The notes under the pieces are model-generated. The model made no database searches and had not been told where the DNA came from. It saw only the letters and a program-made list of their open reading frames with translations. This document shows, piece by piece, positions 1 to 8,018 of a DNA stretch of 23,735 nt; the first letter of the stretch is position 1, and every line of letters begins with the position of its first letter. The stretch covers positions 1 through 23,735 of IMG/VR virus record IMGVR_UViG_3300010392_000273, one strand, 5' to 3'. The stretch is from a virus. The translations under genes were made by a program, and so were the position numbers.

Positions 1-111
1 CGTTGCCCTCCCCATCAGATGAAGGATTTAACCAAAAAGAAACAGAACCACCACTAGCCATTAAAGACGTAATAGCAGCACTATTGGCAGCCTCAATAAC
101 ATCATCAACAC
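1..111. repeat. Terminal overlap repeat, left copy
   Basis: These 111 bases are identical to 23625-23735. The LamG gene reads continuously through the join in one frame, so the repeat is best explained as the overlap left when a circular or circularly permuted genome was assembled. The non-redundant genome is then 23,624 bp. The sequence inside the repeat is ordinary coding DNA of that gene. Confidence 0.95.
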
Positions 112-790
112 CATCAAAAAGATAAGCTCCCACATTTTCATAATCAATAGATTCTGAAAATATACTCGTAATAAAGTCGTCAACAGCACGAATATATTCA
201 AAGTCCCCATCCCCCGCCGCTGTTGCTGCCGCTGATACTACGTAATGAGATCCTGTGGTCTTTATTGCCCTAACCCACAATAAGGTCCATACATCACCCA
301 GTGCTGTATTATTTGCAAAGTAGTATACATTGGTATCGTCAAAAATAATCGCTAACTTTGCAACAGCAATCGAATTAGGGTCATTAACAAACTCCCCTGT
401 ATAAATAGTAACAGCGCCATTAAAACCATATTCTAGGTCGGTATATCCAGAAGGTAGCGCCTGCACAGAGTTTAACCCTGCATAGATTCCGCTATTTTCT
501 GCCCTTGTACGGTCAAACTTAATAGCTAGGCCATTTCCAATAGTAACAGCTGAGGCAGATACAAGACCTGCTGTAGCGCCGTCAGCGCCTACTAACTTAC
601 CGCCCGCTATAGAAAGATTAGCGGCATTTGTTATATCAAACGAGCCAGGGCCTGGCTCCGCTACTCTCGGGTCAGTAAGTGGCGCTGTATCAGCAGAGGT
701 AAATTCCTCTTGAATAAGGTAATTTAACCCCCCTCCTCCCCCTTCCCCGGAGAGTCCCATCATATTTTGTAAGTTTTGTAGGGATAACAT
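1..790 (-). CDS. LamG-domain virion protein, N-terminal part (cut by window end)
   Basis: This is the first part of a gene that continues at 23624 and ends at 22660. Joined across the circle it encodes 584 residues. The ATG at 790-788 directly follows the TAA of the upstream gene. The reading frame stays open for 243 codons to the ATG at 61-59, which is only an internal methionine. The product begins MLSLQNLQNMMGL, followed by a glycine run (about residues 15-21) that looks like a flexible linker. An uncharacterised beta-rich region fills roughly residues 25-220. The phrase YLFDGVDDVIEAAN near residue 225 opens the laminin-G/concanavalin A-like fold that continues in the other piece. By position, between small structural genes and the ejection proteins, it is probably a fibre or surface-binding virion protein. 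No signal peptide or membrane segment is visible. Confidence 0.85.
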   Translation of the reverse strand, partial: MLSLQNLQNMMGLSGEGGGGGLNYLIQEEFTSADTAPLTDPRVAEPGPGSFDITNAANLSIAGGKLVGADGATAGLVSASAVTIGNGLAIKFDRTRAENSGIYAGLNSVQALPSGYTDLEYGFNGAVTIYTGEFVNDPNSIAVAKLAIIFDDTNVYYFANNTALGDVWTLLWVRAIKTTGSHYVVSAAATAAGDGDFEYIRAVDDFITSIFSESIDYENVGAYLFDGVDDVIEAANSAAITSLMASGGSVSFWLNPSSDGEGN

Positions 791-1117
791 TTAGTATTCC
801 ATAATATAGATAGTTGCACTTGCAGCAACCTCTATCACGTTAAATGCAGTAAATCGAGCACTTGTATCATATGGTATTTTCCAAATATGGCGCACTTGCC
901 CCTTTGGGATAACCTCATCAAAATTACTACTTGAGGCCGCATCTGTTCCCCAGGCTAGATATACATCCGCGCCTGTTGCATATATAGCTATCCTCTCCGT
1001 TGCTGCATTTAGTGTTATTTCTACAGTAGAACTCAAGCTAGAATTAACATTAACCGCAGTGGTGGTAGCAGCAGGCCAAAGAGGCACAAGGCTACCATTT
1101 TCTACATGTGGATTCAT
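791..1117 (-). CDS. Small beta-rich putative structural protein
   Basis: This 108-residue protein matches no family I recognise. The ATG overlaps the TGA of the upstream gene (ATGA), which indicates translational coupling, and its TAA abuts the ATG of the LamG gene. The sequence is rich in T, S, A and V, with alternating hydrophobic residues typical of beta strands (IAIYATGADVYLAWGTD, then a strand-rich end ATIYIMEY). There are no cysteines. Small all-beta proteins in this position are often head decoration, adaptor or tail-tip proteins. Here that is inference from context only. Confidence 0.8.
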   Translation of the reverse strand: MNPHVENGSLVPLWPAATTTAVNVNSSLSSTVEITLNAATERIAIYATGADVYLAWGTDAASSSNFDEVIPKGQVRHIWKIPYDTSARFTAFNVIEVAASATIYIMEY

Positions 1118-1566
1118 GAATTTTCAATAATAGTATTAATTAGATCCTCTTTTTTAGATTTTTCGTCAAGCTCTATACCAAGATTCTCGCCAAGTACTAC
1201 CAGTTCCTTTTTAGTCATAGCTTTAAGCTCATCCTCAACAGGGATAGTATCTTCAAGTCCTTCAAAAGCCTCTTCTTCTACCTCCGGTGTTGCTGTACTT
1301 ACCTCGACCGCCTGTTGTGCATTAGCGAGATTAACAGGCTTTACAATCTCATCAACCATATTACGCACCTCCGTTCTTTTAGAAAGACCTTTTGCCCCGT
1401 ATTTTAGTTGCATAGCATGTATAGCCAACTTGTGCCCAGCATGTAGCGCAACGCCTCTTTCTAATTGTATATACCCTTGTGTAGGGATAGTATACTCTAC
1501 ACCGTCCCATTTAAACGTAAAGTCCTCATTTAGGGGGTTGTATACTGCCGATAATTCAAATTTCAT
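1114..1566 (-). CDS. Putative structural protein with C-terminal HeH/SAP-like motif
   Basis: This is a 150-residue protein. The N-terminal 60 residues (MKFELSAVYNPLNEDFTFKW...) resemble the short beta-rich starts of head-associated proteins. An acidic linker (about 95-112) joins this part to residues 114-148, where MTKKELVVLGENLGIELD followed by a KKEDLINTII helix has the helix-extension-helix layout of HeH/LEM/SAP/Rho-N-like domains. Such domains bind DNA or proteins and occur at the ends of phage head proteins. The upstream region is A/T-rich (TTATTATACTTTTAT before ATG) and lacks a Shine-Dalgarno sequence. It is the first gene after the glycosyltransferase and is coupled to the next gene by an ATGA overlap. 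It could be a head-tail connector, but nothing in the sequence proves it. Confidence 0.8.
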   Translation of the reverse strand: MKFELSAVYNPLNEDFTFKWDGVEYTIPTQGYIQLERGVALHAGHKLAIHAMQLKYGAKGLSKRTEVRNMVDEIVKPVNLANAQQAVEVSTATPEVEEEAFEGLEDTIPVEDELKAMTKKELVVLGENLGIELDEKSKKEDLINTIIENS

Positions 1567-1606
1567 ATAAAAGTATAATAAATAACTATTTGTAGTTTCT
1601 CACACT

Positions 1607-2743
1607 CTAGATTTTTTGTCCAAACACATGAGAGTATAGAACATCAAACCACTTTTGATACTCTAACTTAACGGTGTCCATAACGTAGCGCTCAGCATGG
1701 GAGCGAATTATTGAAGGCTCTAACGTATCTACCTTAGCGGCTTTTTCTATGAATTCCTCGTTAGTCTCACAAATAAAGCCTGTTACACCATCTCTAACCG
1801 TCTCAGGGAATGCACCAAATCGAGTAGTTAAGACAGGTGTACCGGAAAGCTGCGCCTCAACATTTACACCGCCGAATGGCTCTAAGTATAGAGATGGTAC
1901 TAGAACAGCCTTCGCCTTGGACAGAAGTAATTTCCTTGTTGCAGGATTGGCATAGCCGATATACTCTATATAATCGCTTGTGACGTCGAACTCCCTACCT
2001 GTGAGCCTTCCTGTTTTTGGGTTCCACGAGTACGCGCCCTGTCCCGCTATAAGTAGCTTTGTTTTTAGTGCTTCGGCTACCTTTACAGCAATCGTAATCC
2101 CTTTTGCGTAAATAAGTCTGCCAATGAAAAAGAAGAATTCTTCCTTCTCCTCTGCATAAGTAAAATCTTTAGGGTCAAAATAGTTAGGAATAACCCGATC
2201 AAGTGTATTAGGTCTAATCATATGCCCACCATTCTCTGAACCGTAAGTATAATTCATGATAGCTTGTGACTCGAACGCCCTGAAACGAGCAAAAGAGCCT
2301 ACATACCCTATACCAGACTCTACCGTAAGTTCTAACCCCACACCCTCCGCGATTGATTTGTATGATAGCGGTAACAATAAAAAATCATCTACCTTTTTGC
2401 GTTCGTTTATAGCTGTAATTACGTTAACTAAAAACTTGCCCGTTAGATATGATTTTGACTTTACAGCTATCGACACCTGATCTATACCCTTAGTGAACCA
2501 GTCATACCCCAATTCTGTATCTGTTCCGTCTCCCAGATTATCCCTAATATCTTGCATAGTATGCGTCTCTATGAATTCTGTGCAAGGCACGTTAGAGCCT
2601 TGCGCGCCATAAATATATACTTCATGGCCAAGCGATAAGAGCATTTTAGAAAGCTTTACAATTTTTTGTGTAAACGCACAAGCGCTATATTTTTCGGAAA
2701 CCGGCAAATGGGCCGTACCTGGTATATGGAAGCGGTATTTCAT
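1607..2743 (-). CDS. GT4-type (GT-B fold) glycosyltransferase
   Basis: This 378-residue protein is a likely retaining glycosyltransferase that transfers a sugar from a nucleotide-sugar donor. The N-terminal Rossmann half covers about 1-190 (HEVYIYGAQGSN at 40-51). The C-terminal half carries the family marks: a phosphate-contacting GRLIYAKGI segment (208-216; R209, K214), LLIAGQG (230-236), and the EX7E element in EPFGGVNVE (E288 and E296), followed by SGTPVLTTRFGAFPE. Length and architecture fit GT4. No membrane segment is seen, so it is probably cytoplasmic. Its start overlaps the end of the methyltransferase gene by 4 bp, so the two are coupled. The acceptor is unknown; capsid or fibre proteins, phage DNA or host surface glycans are all possible. 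Confidence 0.9.
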   Translation of the reverse strand: MKYRFHIPGTAHLPVSEKYSACAFTQKIVKLSKMLLSLGHEVYIYGAQGSNVPCTEFIETHTMQDIRDNLGDGTDTELGYDWFTKGIDQVSIAVKSKSYLTGKFLVNVITAINERKKVDDFLLLPLSYKSIAEGVGLELTVESGIGYVGSFARFRAFESQAIMNYTYGSENGGHMIRPNTLDRVIPNYFDPKDFTYAEEKEEFFFFIGRLIYAKGITIAVKVAEALKTKLLIAGQGAYSWNPKTGRLTGREFDVTSDYIEYIGYANPATRKLLLSKAKAVLVPSLYLEPFGGVNVEAQLSGTPVLTTRFGAFPETVRDGVTGFICETNEEFIEKAAKVDTLEPSIIRSHAERYVMDTVKLEYQKWFDVLYSHVFGQKI

Positions 2744-3327
2744 GGAGTGATAATGTTAATATAAGCCTGTCCGTGACAATAGTTTTGATTTAGTTCTAAT
2801 ACCTTCCCTTCTCGCCCTAACCAGTAATCTAGCTCGCTTTTGTGCAGTGTATGTAGATGGCCCTCATCTGTTGGCTTCTCTACCCACTCAAAAATACGCA
2901 GTGTACTCCCCACTATCTCGAGCGCCTCAACTATTTTTCTGGGATTTATAGTATGCTGTAAACAATTATACATCCAGACTTCATCATAGGAATTTGGTGT
3001 GGCGTGTTTTAATATATTCTCTCCCTTGTCTTGGATATAGGTAATGCCAGCTGACTTATATCGCTCCATAACCCATGAGGGATATGCTAGTGGATCAATA
3101 ACAGTCCGCTTTTTGTCCGTTTTGGGAAGTTTTAAAAGCATGGAAACAGGGCCGCCGCCAACATCAAGAACGGAGGTATCATTTTTAATGCACATTTTAC
3201 CGCCCTTACAAAAAGAATAATCTAGCCCCATATGTTTAGCATACTCTATTTGCTTTATCTCTTCGCCTATAGTATTGGTGCAGTCTCCCCACCAGGTAGA
3301 CTCAAATATCTGAGCTTGTTTCCACAT
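2740..3327 (-). CDS. Class I SAM-dependent methyltransferase
   Basis: This 195-residue protein has a Rossmann-type methyltransferase core. Motif I is VLDVGGGP (53-60), which binds SAM. The acidic residue at the end of beta-2 is D79 in TVIDPLA, and the motif IV region is YDEVWMYNCLQH (114-125). It lacks DPPY and PCQ motifs, so it is not a typical DNA methylase and more likely acts on a sugar, small molecule or protein. It overlaps the glycosyltransferase by 4 bp, suggesting a two-step modification such as O-methylation of a transferred sugar. The N-terminal segment (1-50) has four cysteines (C16, C40, C46 and later C122) with no clear zinc pattern. It begins immediately after an intrinsic terminator, so its expression may be attenuated relative to the capsid genes. 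Confidence 0.88.
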   Translation of the reverse strand: MWKQAQIFESTWWGDCTNTIGEEIKQIEYAKHMGLDYSFCKGGKMCIKNDTSVLDVGGGPVSMLLKLPKTDKKRTVIDPLAYPSWVMERYKSAGITYIQDKGENILKHATPNSYDEVWMYNCLQHTINPRKIVEALEIVGSTLRIFEWVEKPTDEGHLHTLHKSELDYWLGREGKVLELNQNYCHGQAYINIITP

Positions 3328-3330
3328 GAG

Positions 3331-3366
3331 AAATAATAACAGGAGTGGCGCGCTAATACCACCCCT
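3331..3366 (-). terminator. Intrinsic terminator after the head gene block
   Basis: In the transcript sense the sequence is AGGGGTGG, a 10-nt loop, then CCACTCCT. This gives an 8-bp stem with one G-U pair, followed by GTTATTATTTCT. It starts 7 bp after the stop of the decoration-like gene and ends a few bases before the methyltransferase ATG. It could separate highly expressed capsid genes from the modification genes. Confidence 0.7.
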
Positions 3367-3373
3367 GTATAAA

Positions 3374-3838
3374 TTATCCTAACGTATTAGTTACGTATGG
3401 ATATGAAAGTTGAACGGTAGCTACATTAGTAGACGCGTCCGTACTTCTTGTAATAGCGCCAATAACAAGGTCGCCCGTTACAGCAGAGTCATCAACCCTG
3501 CCAGCGGTTGCATCGATGTAGAGTACTGCATTATCAGCTACAGCATCAGTCGCGCCAGAAGCGCTTCCCCAAATCTGATACCAACCATACGTACTAGCGA
3601 CAGTAGCGGCCATTGCTACTCCCACCGGTCCTACAGCATTTGCAACAAGTCTTGTAGTTAGGAATGCTTCATCATATGTTACAAAGTCGTTAGCGGCTGT
3701 GCTTGCCACACCTTGTAAATAGATGTATTCGTTTCCGTCCCCATCATAAGTCTTTGTGCCTAGTGCATGTTTTGCGGTTGTGTCTATATCAGTTAGATCA
3801 CCACTAAAAATCTGCGGTTGTGGTTGTGGTTTTGACAT
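3374..3838 (-). CDS. Putative capsid decoration / head protein
   Basis: This 154-residue protein has a low-complexity start (MSKPQPQPQIFSGDLTD), then a compact beta-rich body with GVAMAATVASTYGWYQIWG (about 74-92) and DLVIGAITRSTD. This resembles the small decoration or cement proteins that many tailed phages encode next to the major capsid protein, where a YGWYQIWG-like strand is common. The resemblance is from memory of the family style, not from a search. It is the last gene before the terminator at 3331-3366. Upstream there is only an A/T-rich stretch and no Shine-Dalgarno sequence. Confidence 0.8.
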   Translation of the reverse strand: MSKPQPQPQIFSGDLTDIDTTAKHALGTKTYDGDGNEYIYLQGVASTAANDFVTYDEAFLTTRLVANAVGPVGVAMAATVASTYGWYQIWGSASGATDAVADNAVLYIDATAGRVDDSAVTGDLVIGAITRSTDASTNVATVQLSYPYVTNTLG

Positions 3839-3855
3839 AATACGTTTTTAAAAAA

Positions 3856-4077
3856 TTAAGATTGTCCTCCAACTTCTGAACCGTCGGTATTAGCCGTTGG
3901 CTCTGCGGTGTGGATCTTTAGCGTGCCATCATTTTCAGGGAATATCCAATATTCAGTACCATCAGCCGAGGCAAGCTTCAGATAGTTTATCCCGCTAGCA
4001 CTCTCTATACCTATATCCGGCTTTGTTGTCGCCCCCGCTAAATGTTTTAGTGATCCTAGTACTTCAGATAGTCTCAT
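3856..4077 (-). CDS. Small head-region protein, function unknown
   Basis: This 73-residue protein lies 3 bp downstream of the major capsid gene and 17 bp upstream of the decoration-like gene. It has a short helical start (MRLSEVLGSLKHLAG), then a small beta unit (NYLKLASADGTEYWIFPENDGTLKI, read in two parts) and a flexible acidic tail. The strand-turn-strand SADGTEYWIF/ENDGTLKI resembles trimeric fibre or decoration units, but I cannot assign a family. A head-associated role is inferred from position alone. Confidence 0.72.
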   Translation of the reverse strand: MRLSEVLGSLKHLAGATTKPDIGIESASGINYLKLASADGTEYWIFPENDGTLKIHTAEPTANTDGSEVGGQS

Positions 4078-4080
4078 AAT

Positions 4081-5145
4081 TTATGCAGTAAAGTTTATTT
4101 TAAAATGTCTATTAGGGTTCCAACTAACCAAGTTTCCTAGAACAATTATAAATCCAGCTTCTGCGTATTGATTATAGCTAGGTCTTAGTCCAGTAAAGTG
4201 GATACCCATATGAGGACTTACGCCCTTTCCAGTGTATTCACCCTCTATAGTCTCGTTATTACCTATCTTTACAGGTTTATACTCAGGATTAGCACTTTCT
4301 AGACCATACCAAGCAAGGTGATTTAAATTAATACCAAACCAGCCAAGCTCTGGGGCCTGTTCATCAGCAACAATAGCAGCGCCTCGGTAATATAGAGAAT
4401 CAAAGCCTACTTCAGCTCCTAGCGCCTCTTTACCAGCGACAATACTATCTCTAGTCATTTGTCTATAGCCATTTATACTATGGTTATACTGCACCTGTGG
4501 CTGTAATAGTGATTCAAACTCATCCCATTTAGTCTCGGAACAAACATGAAGCGTTACTTTATCCTTACCATGTCGCGCAAGTGAATCACTGGCACGAAGT
4601 GTATCTAGAGTATCTAGATTGCCCGTTACATCGGTCTCATTAGATTTTAGAGTTGTGTACGTAGCACGTGTTTGTCCACCATATGTAGCAACATCGCCAC
4701 CATCATCAACAATATCATCAAGCCCCTGCGGCGCGTCTGTCGTTGCTGCGTTTGAGCCATAGAAGTGTCCAGCAATATCATCAGCTAGAGAGTTGCCAGC
4801 TTCCTCCACTGCATTTTTAACTAAATCAAGCGCTCTAGCGGGATCAGATGCATTCACATCGCGATCCATTCCCTCTATTACAACTGGTTTATAAATTCCT
4901 TTGGGGTCAAAGGCCAGCTGTACTTTTGTCCCTGATTTATTCAAATCAAAAGTATCTAAACCCGAAAAAGCCCCTCCGTTTGATTGTTTTTCGACAATTA
5001 CAGATCTCTTTATTTGTGTTCCGACCCACTTCTTTGCGTTTCCTAATAGCTTTAAAGTAAGGGGGTTCCCTGTTAAAACGGTATCTACCGCCTTCGGGAC
5101 TAAATGAGTTTGTGTAACTGACTGAAGATTTGTATCAAAAGCCAT
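4081..5145 (-). CDS. Major capsid protein (HK97-fold type)
   Basis: This 354-residue protein is the likely capsid subunit. Size, position directly after the scaffold gene, and internal features agree. There is an N-terminal arm (1-50), a helical stretch (DPARALDLVKNAVEEAGNSLADD), the NAATTDAPQGLDDIVDDGG segment before the spine region, which is common in HK97-type coat proteins, and a beta-rich C-terminus. No delta domain is obvious in the protein itself, since a separate scaffold gene lies upstream. The start is an ATG preceded by eight adenines and no Shine-Dalgarno sequence. It is expected to be the most abundant product of the window. Confidence 0.9.
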   Translation of the reverse strand: MAFDTNLQSVTQTHLVPKAVDTVLTGNPLTLKLLGNAKKWVGTQIKRSVIVEKQSNGGAFSGLDTFDLNKSGTKVQLAFDPKGIYKPVVIEGMDRDVNASDPARALDLVKNAVEEAGNSLADDIAGHFYGSNAATTDAPQGLDDIVDDGGDVATYGGQTRATYTTLKSNETDVTGNLDTLDTLRASDSLARHGKDKVTLHVCSETKWDEFESLLQPQVQYNHSINGYRQMTRDSIVAGKEALGAEVGFDSLYYRGAAIVADEQAPELGWFGINLNHLAWYGLESANPEYKPVKIGNNETIEGEYTGKGVSPHMGIHFTGLRPSYNQYAEAGFIIVLGNLVSWNPNRHFKINFTA

Positions 5146-5153
5146 TTTTTTTT
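5146..5153 (-). promoter_or_regulatory. A-tract leader before the capsid start
   Basis: Eight adenines directly precede the ATG of the major capsid gene, and no Shine-Dalgarno motif is present. A-rich leaders can recruit ribosomal protein S1 and support SD-independent initiation. That it does so here is inference. Confidence 0.4.
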
Positions 5154-5168
5154 AGTAACTAAAGTAAA

Positions 5169-5900
5169 TTAGTCCATGAGGTCTTGTACGATTGTATCAA
5201 AATCGTTATTTCGCAAGTACTCCATAGAAGGCCCTTTACGTTTAGCACTAGTTTTTTTATTAGACTTGTTAATCTTTGATCGTTTTTTAGGTTTTTCCCC
5301 CTCTGGCTCTTGCGAGCGAGGTGAGTAATTTTCTAGCCAAATATCAAACGCTGAGTCAACATCAACTGTGGGGAATTTCTTCATTGCAGTTTCTAAAAAG
5401 CCCAAAAAGCTTTGATATGCAGAATCATCTCCCAAGTCATCTTGTATGGAATCTAACTGAGATTGAAAAGCCTCTGCGGCTGCAGACCGCTCCTGTGAGT
5501 CCTTATCCCTATAGAAAGCCATATCACTAAAGAACGCTTTGCGAATATCTGAGTATATTTCATCTATGCTCTCGTATTCCTTTGGGGCCTTAAACGTATG
5601 TTCTGGGCCACCTTCAAACATGGCATCAAAATCATCGGTTATAGGGCTTGTTGTAGCCTTCGACTTTTTTAATGCTTCATTCTCTTTGCGTAGTTGCCGA
5701 TTTTGCTTTATAACCTGTCTAAATCTCTCGTGCTTATGTAAAGGTTCCATTTTAGATTCGCCCTCATCTTCGCCCTCCTCTTCAGGGGGTTCCTCTGTTG
5801 GCTCCTCTACAGGATTTTCCTCAGTTGGCGCATCTGATGCGATATCCTGATCGCCTGCTATTCCTTCAATAGCTTCGCCTCCGCTGGGTTCTAAGTCCAT
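5169..5900 (-). CDS. Putative capsid scaffolding protein
   Basis: This 243-residue protein has the composition of a scaffold. A very acidic disordered N-terminus (about 1-50, rich in E and P) is followed by a helical segment LHKHERFRQVIKQNRQLRKE (54-73). A longer helical middle follows (to about 190), then a strongly basic stretch near 203-226 with many K and R, as in the coat-binding C-terminus of P22-type scaffolds. It sits between portal and major capsid genes, the usual place. The stop is 23 bp before the capsid ATG. The start is preceded by TTATTAATATAGACAT without a Shine-Dalgarno sequence. No protease signature is seen, so maturation may occur by scaffold exit. Confidence 0.82.
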   Translation of the reverse strand: MDLEPSGGEAIEGIAGDQDIASDAPTEENPVEEPTEEPPEEEGEDEGESKMEPLHKHERFRQVIKQNRQLRKENEALKKSKATTSPITDDFDAMFEGGPEHTFKAPKEYESIDEIYSDIRKAFFSDMAFYRDKDSQERSAAAEAFQSQLDSIQDDLGDDSAYQSFLGFLETAMKKFPTVDVDSAFDIWLENYSPRSQEPEGEKPKKRSKINKSNKKTSAKRKGPSMEYLRNNDFDTIVQDLMD

Positions 5901-6017
5901 ATGTCTATATTAATAAATACACTTTTATAGAGGTTCGTGTCCTCTGTTTTGGTACGTAGTTTGCTCTACGAAACATGCTGATGGGAATACTATATCAAAT
6001 AGAGTAAATATGCGCAA
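5901..6017 (-). promoter_or_regulatory. Portal-scaffold intergenic region with two small hairpins
   Basis: This 117-bp gap is one of the longer ones in the operon. In the transcript sense it contains CGTAG-6 nt-CTACG (5955-5970) and AGAGG-7 nt-CCTCT (5929-5945), then an A/T-rich tail with TAATAT placed 6 bases before the scaffold ATG. It could hold a weak terminator plus a capsid promoter, or an RNA processing site. No convincing -35 element is present. Confidence 0.4.
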
Positions 6018-8018
6018 TTATACAAGGGTCTCAGTCGGTACTATCATAGAAGGGTTAGGTACACCCGGTACTGGCTCTATAGGCGCGCCTTCAGCTGTGG
6101 GCGGCTGCAATGGCTCCGCTACGGGGTTTTCTTCGGCAACCTCTTCTAGTAGCTGCTTGATTATCTCAAGCTCTAGCGCCACATGTGCGTTAAGATTTGC
6201 TTTATTTTGATAACTTAAAGTATCTACATCCGGTAGGTCAGAATCTACCTCCGTCCCGCGAATATATTCCTTGAATGTAGAAATGTAATTAGTAAAGCGC
6301 TCAACATCATCTGTTTTAAATACCTCTGGCATCTCGCCACTTAATATAATTTCAATATTTCTTATAGCGTCTACATCATAGGCATCACCCTGCGGAGAGC
6401 CATATAGTAGCTGAGGAGCATTCTTTTCAATAAACGCATTTCTGGCTCGCTGCTCTGCATCGCCATACTCAAGGTCTCGTAACATATCAAGCGTAGATAT
6501 GCCGCCTTGCCCCCATAAGTCAACCGACTGCGCTTTCATAGTCGATTTATCCTGCGGCGTTGTGCTGCCCTCCTCTACAAGAACAGTTATTCTCTTTCCT
6601 ACTAGTTCATCACGAGAAATATATGAATCTTCCTCCATAGATGAAAGTTCCATAGAATCACCCTCCGCCTTGTGTATCTGAATAGGTCGTGGCTCGTCAT
6701 AATATACATACATCATTTGTATATAGGCCGCATATAATTTTTGTGATAGCTTCTCAATACGTCGTGGGAGTATTTCGAGCCTATTAACATCGGAACCCTT
6801 TAGCATGGCGCGCCCTGTTGCGGTTTCTTTTGCTTCTCTCTCACCTCTAGTTGTTGCATGAGTGCCCATAATGTTATCCACCTCCGCTTTAGAATCGCCC
6901 ATATCGTTATATACGCTAGGGTCTAGTCCTCTCCCGTACTCAATACCAATAGCACCAGTAACTGTATCGGCGTGCGTAAGATATATTTTATCTTTAGGGT
7001 CATTAGAAACATTATCAGCGTCCTCTTTGCTTATCTTATTGCCGGCAAATATCATTTTTCCATTAGCAAGATCGGCATTTTGGCTAAATTGCCCCTTTCT
7101 CTTATTGATGTTCTTTTGCAATCCTATTACTTGTTCGATAAGGCAAGTATCATCAACAAGCGAGTCGCCAAATGAAAACCAGTTCAAGAATATATATGGT
7201 ATTCTAGGAGATTTATACAAGTTATATGTTGGCGCCACCTTGGATTTCTTAGCACCCTCTTTAACCTGAAACGGTTCATAATTAAAATGAGGATTTCGCT
7301 CTTTATGTAATAGTATATTTTTCCACAAACAAGCATAGAAATCACTCTCCCAATACTCGTCATAGATAACCTCTGTATCATCATGAGCTGATGTAGTAGA
7401 AGCAGCGTCTATCTCGTCTACCTTCTCTGGGAATCGCGCCTTCAGCTCGCCCAGTGTAGTTACTACACGCTCTATGACAGCAGGCAGCTCCTTTTCATTT
7501 GAGGCACTATGAGGGAATAATAGAGAGGCTGTCGGTACTAGCTTTATAGCAATCTCATCCTCATCGTCATCGTAATAATACTTAAAGGCAACATATTTAG
7601 CACATGCCAATACTCTTACTCCCTCCTCTAGTCTAGGTTGCATATCCAGATCTATTTTCCATGCGTCTATGAGTTTACGCGATATTTTCTCTTGCAGGCG
7701 CAGCGCTCCTTTATCTAGCGGTCTAATAGAGACATTAGGTATAGGGGTACGACGCGTAACAATAGGGACAATAGTCTCTATTGATTGAAAAATTTTATTA
7801 ACGACCGTGTATTCTTCTCCCTCTAGTATTTCTGATTCATCTACTTGATTGCCTGCCCACCATTCACGGTTTTTTCGTGCTGCCTCTATAAGCTGGCTAT
7901 GATCTTTCCTCCATAGCTTTCCACGTTTAGTAATGCGTTCAGCTAATTCTTTGTCAGACAGTTCAAACTCTATAGCTTCAAGGCCTTCGCCCTCTTCTTG
8001 TTCGTAATTCCTATTCAT
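6018..8018 (-). CDS. Portal protein (podovirus/P22-like type)
   Basis: This 666-residue protein forms the dodecameric DNA gate at one capsid vertex. Supporting features are its place between terminase and scaffold genes, its length (P22-like portals are around 700 residues), and a typical start with an acidic helix. The YTVVNKIFQSIETIVPIVTR segment near 69-88 is followed by a charged block. Further on, a GTHATTRGEREAKETATGRA segment sits in the stem/crown region, followed by a long helix (PRRIEKLSQKLYAAYIQMMYV). The C-terminal third is helical and ends in a proline-rich tail (EPLQPPTAEGAPIEPVPGVP). The start ATG overlaps the terminase stop (TAATG), so the two are translationally coupled. Confidence 0.9.
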   Translation of the reverse strand: MNRNYEQEEGEGLEAIEFELSDKELAERITKRGKLWRKDHSQLIEAARKNREWWAGNQVDESEILEGEEYTVVNKIFQSIETIVPIVTRRTPIPNVSIRPLDKGALRLQEKISRKLIDAWKIDLDMQPRLEEGVRVLACAKYVAFKYYYDDDEDEIAIKLVPTASLLFPHSASNEKELPAVIERVVTTLGELKARFPEKVDEIDAASTTSAHDDTEVIYDEYWESDFYACLWKNILLHKERNPHFNYEPFQVKEGAKKSKVAPTYNLYKSPRIPYIFLNWFSFGDSLVDDTCLIEQVIGLQKNINKRKGQFSQNADLANGKMIFAGNKISKEDADNVSNDPKDKIYLTHADTVTGAIGIEYGRGLDPSVYNDMGDSKAEVDNIMGTHATTRGEREAKETATGRAMLKGSDVNRLEILPRRIEKLSQKLYAAYIQMMYVYYDEPRPIQIHKAEGDSMELSSMEEDSYISRDELVGKRITVLVEEGSTTPQDKSTMKAQSVDLWGQGGISTLDMLRDLEYGDAEQRARNAFIEKNAPQLLYGSPQGDAYDVDAIRNIEIILSGEMPEVFKTDDVERFTNYISTFKEYIRGTEVDSDLPDVDTLSYQNKANLNAHVALELEIIKQLLEEVAEENPVAEPLQPPTAEGAPIEPVPGVPNPSMIVPTETLV

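Noticed and set aside
1106-1570. 154-codon open frame on the plus strand
   Set aside because: It is antisense to the HeH/SAP-like gene, very serine-rich, and lies in a genome with all convincing genes on the minus strand. It is a shadow.
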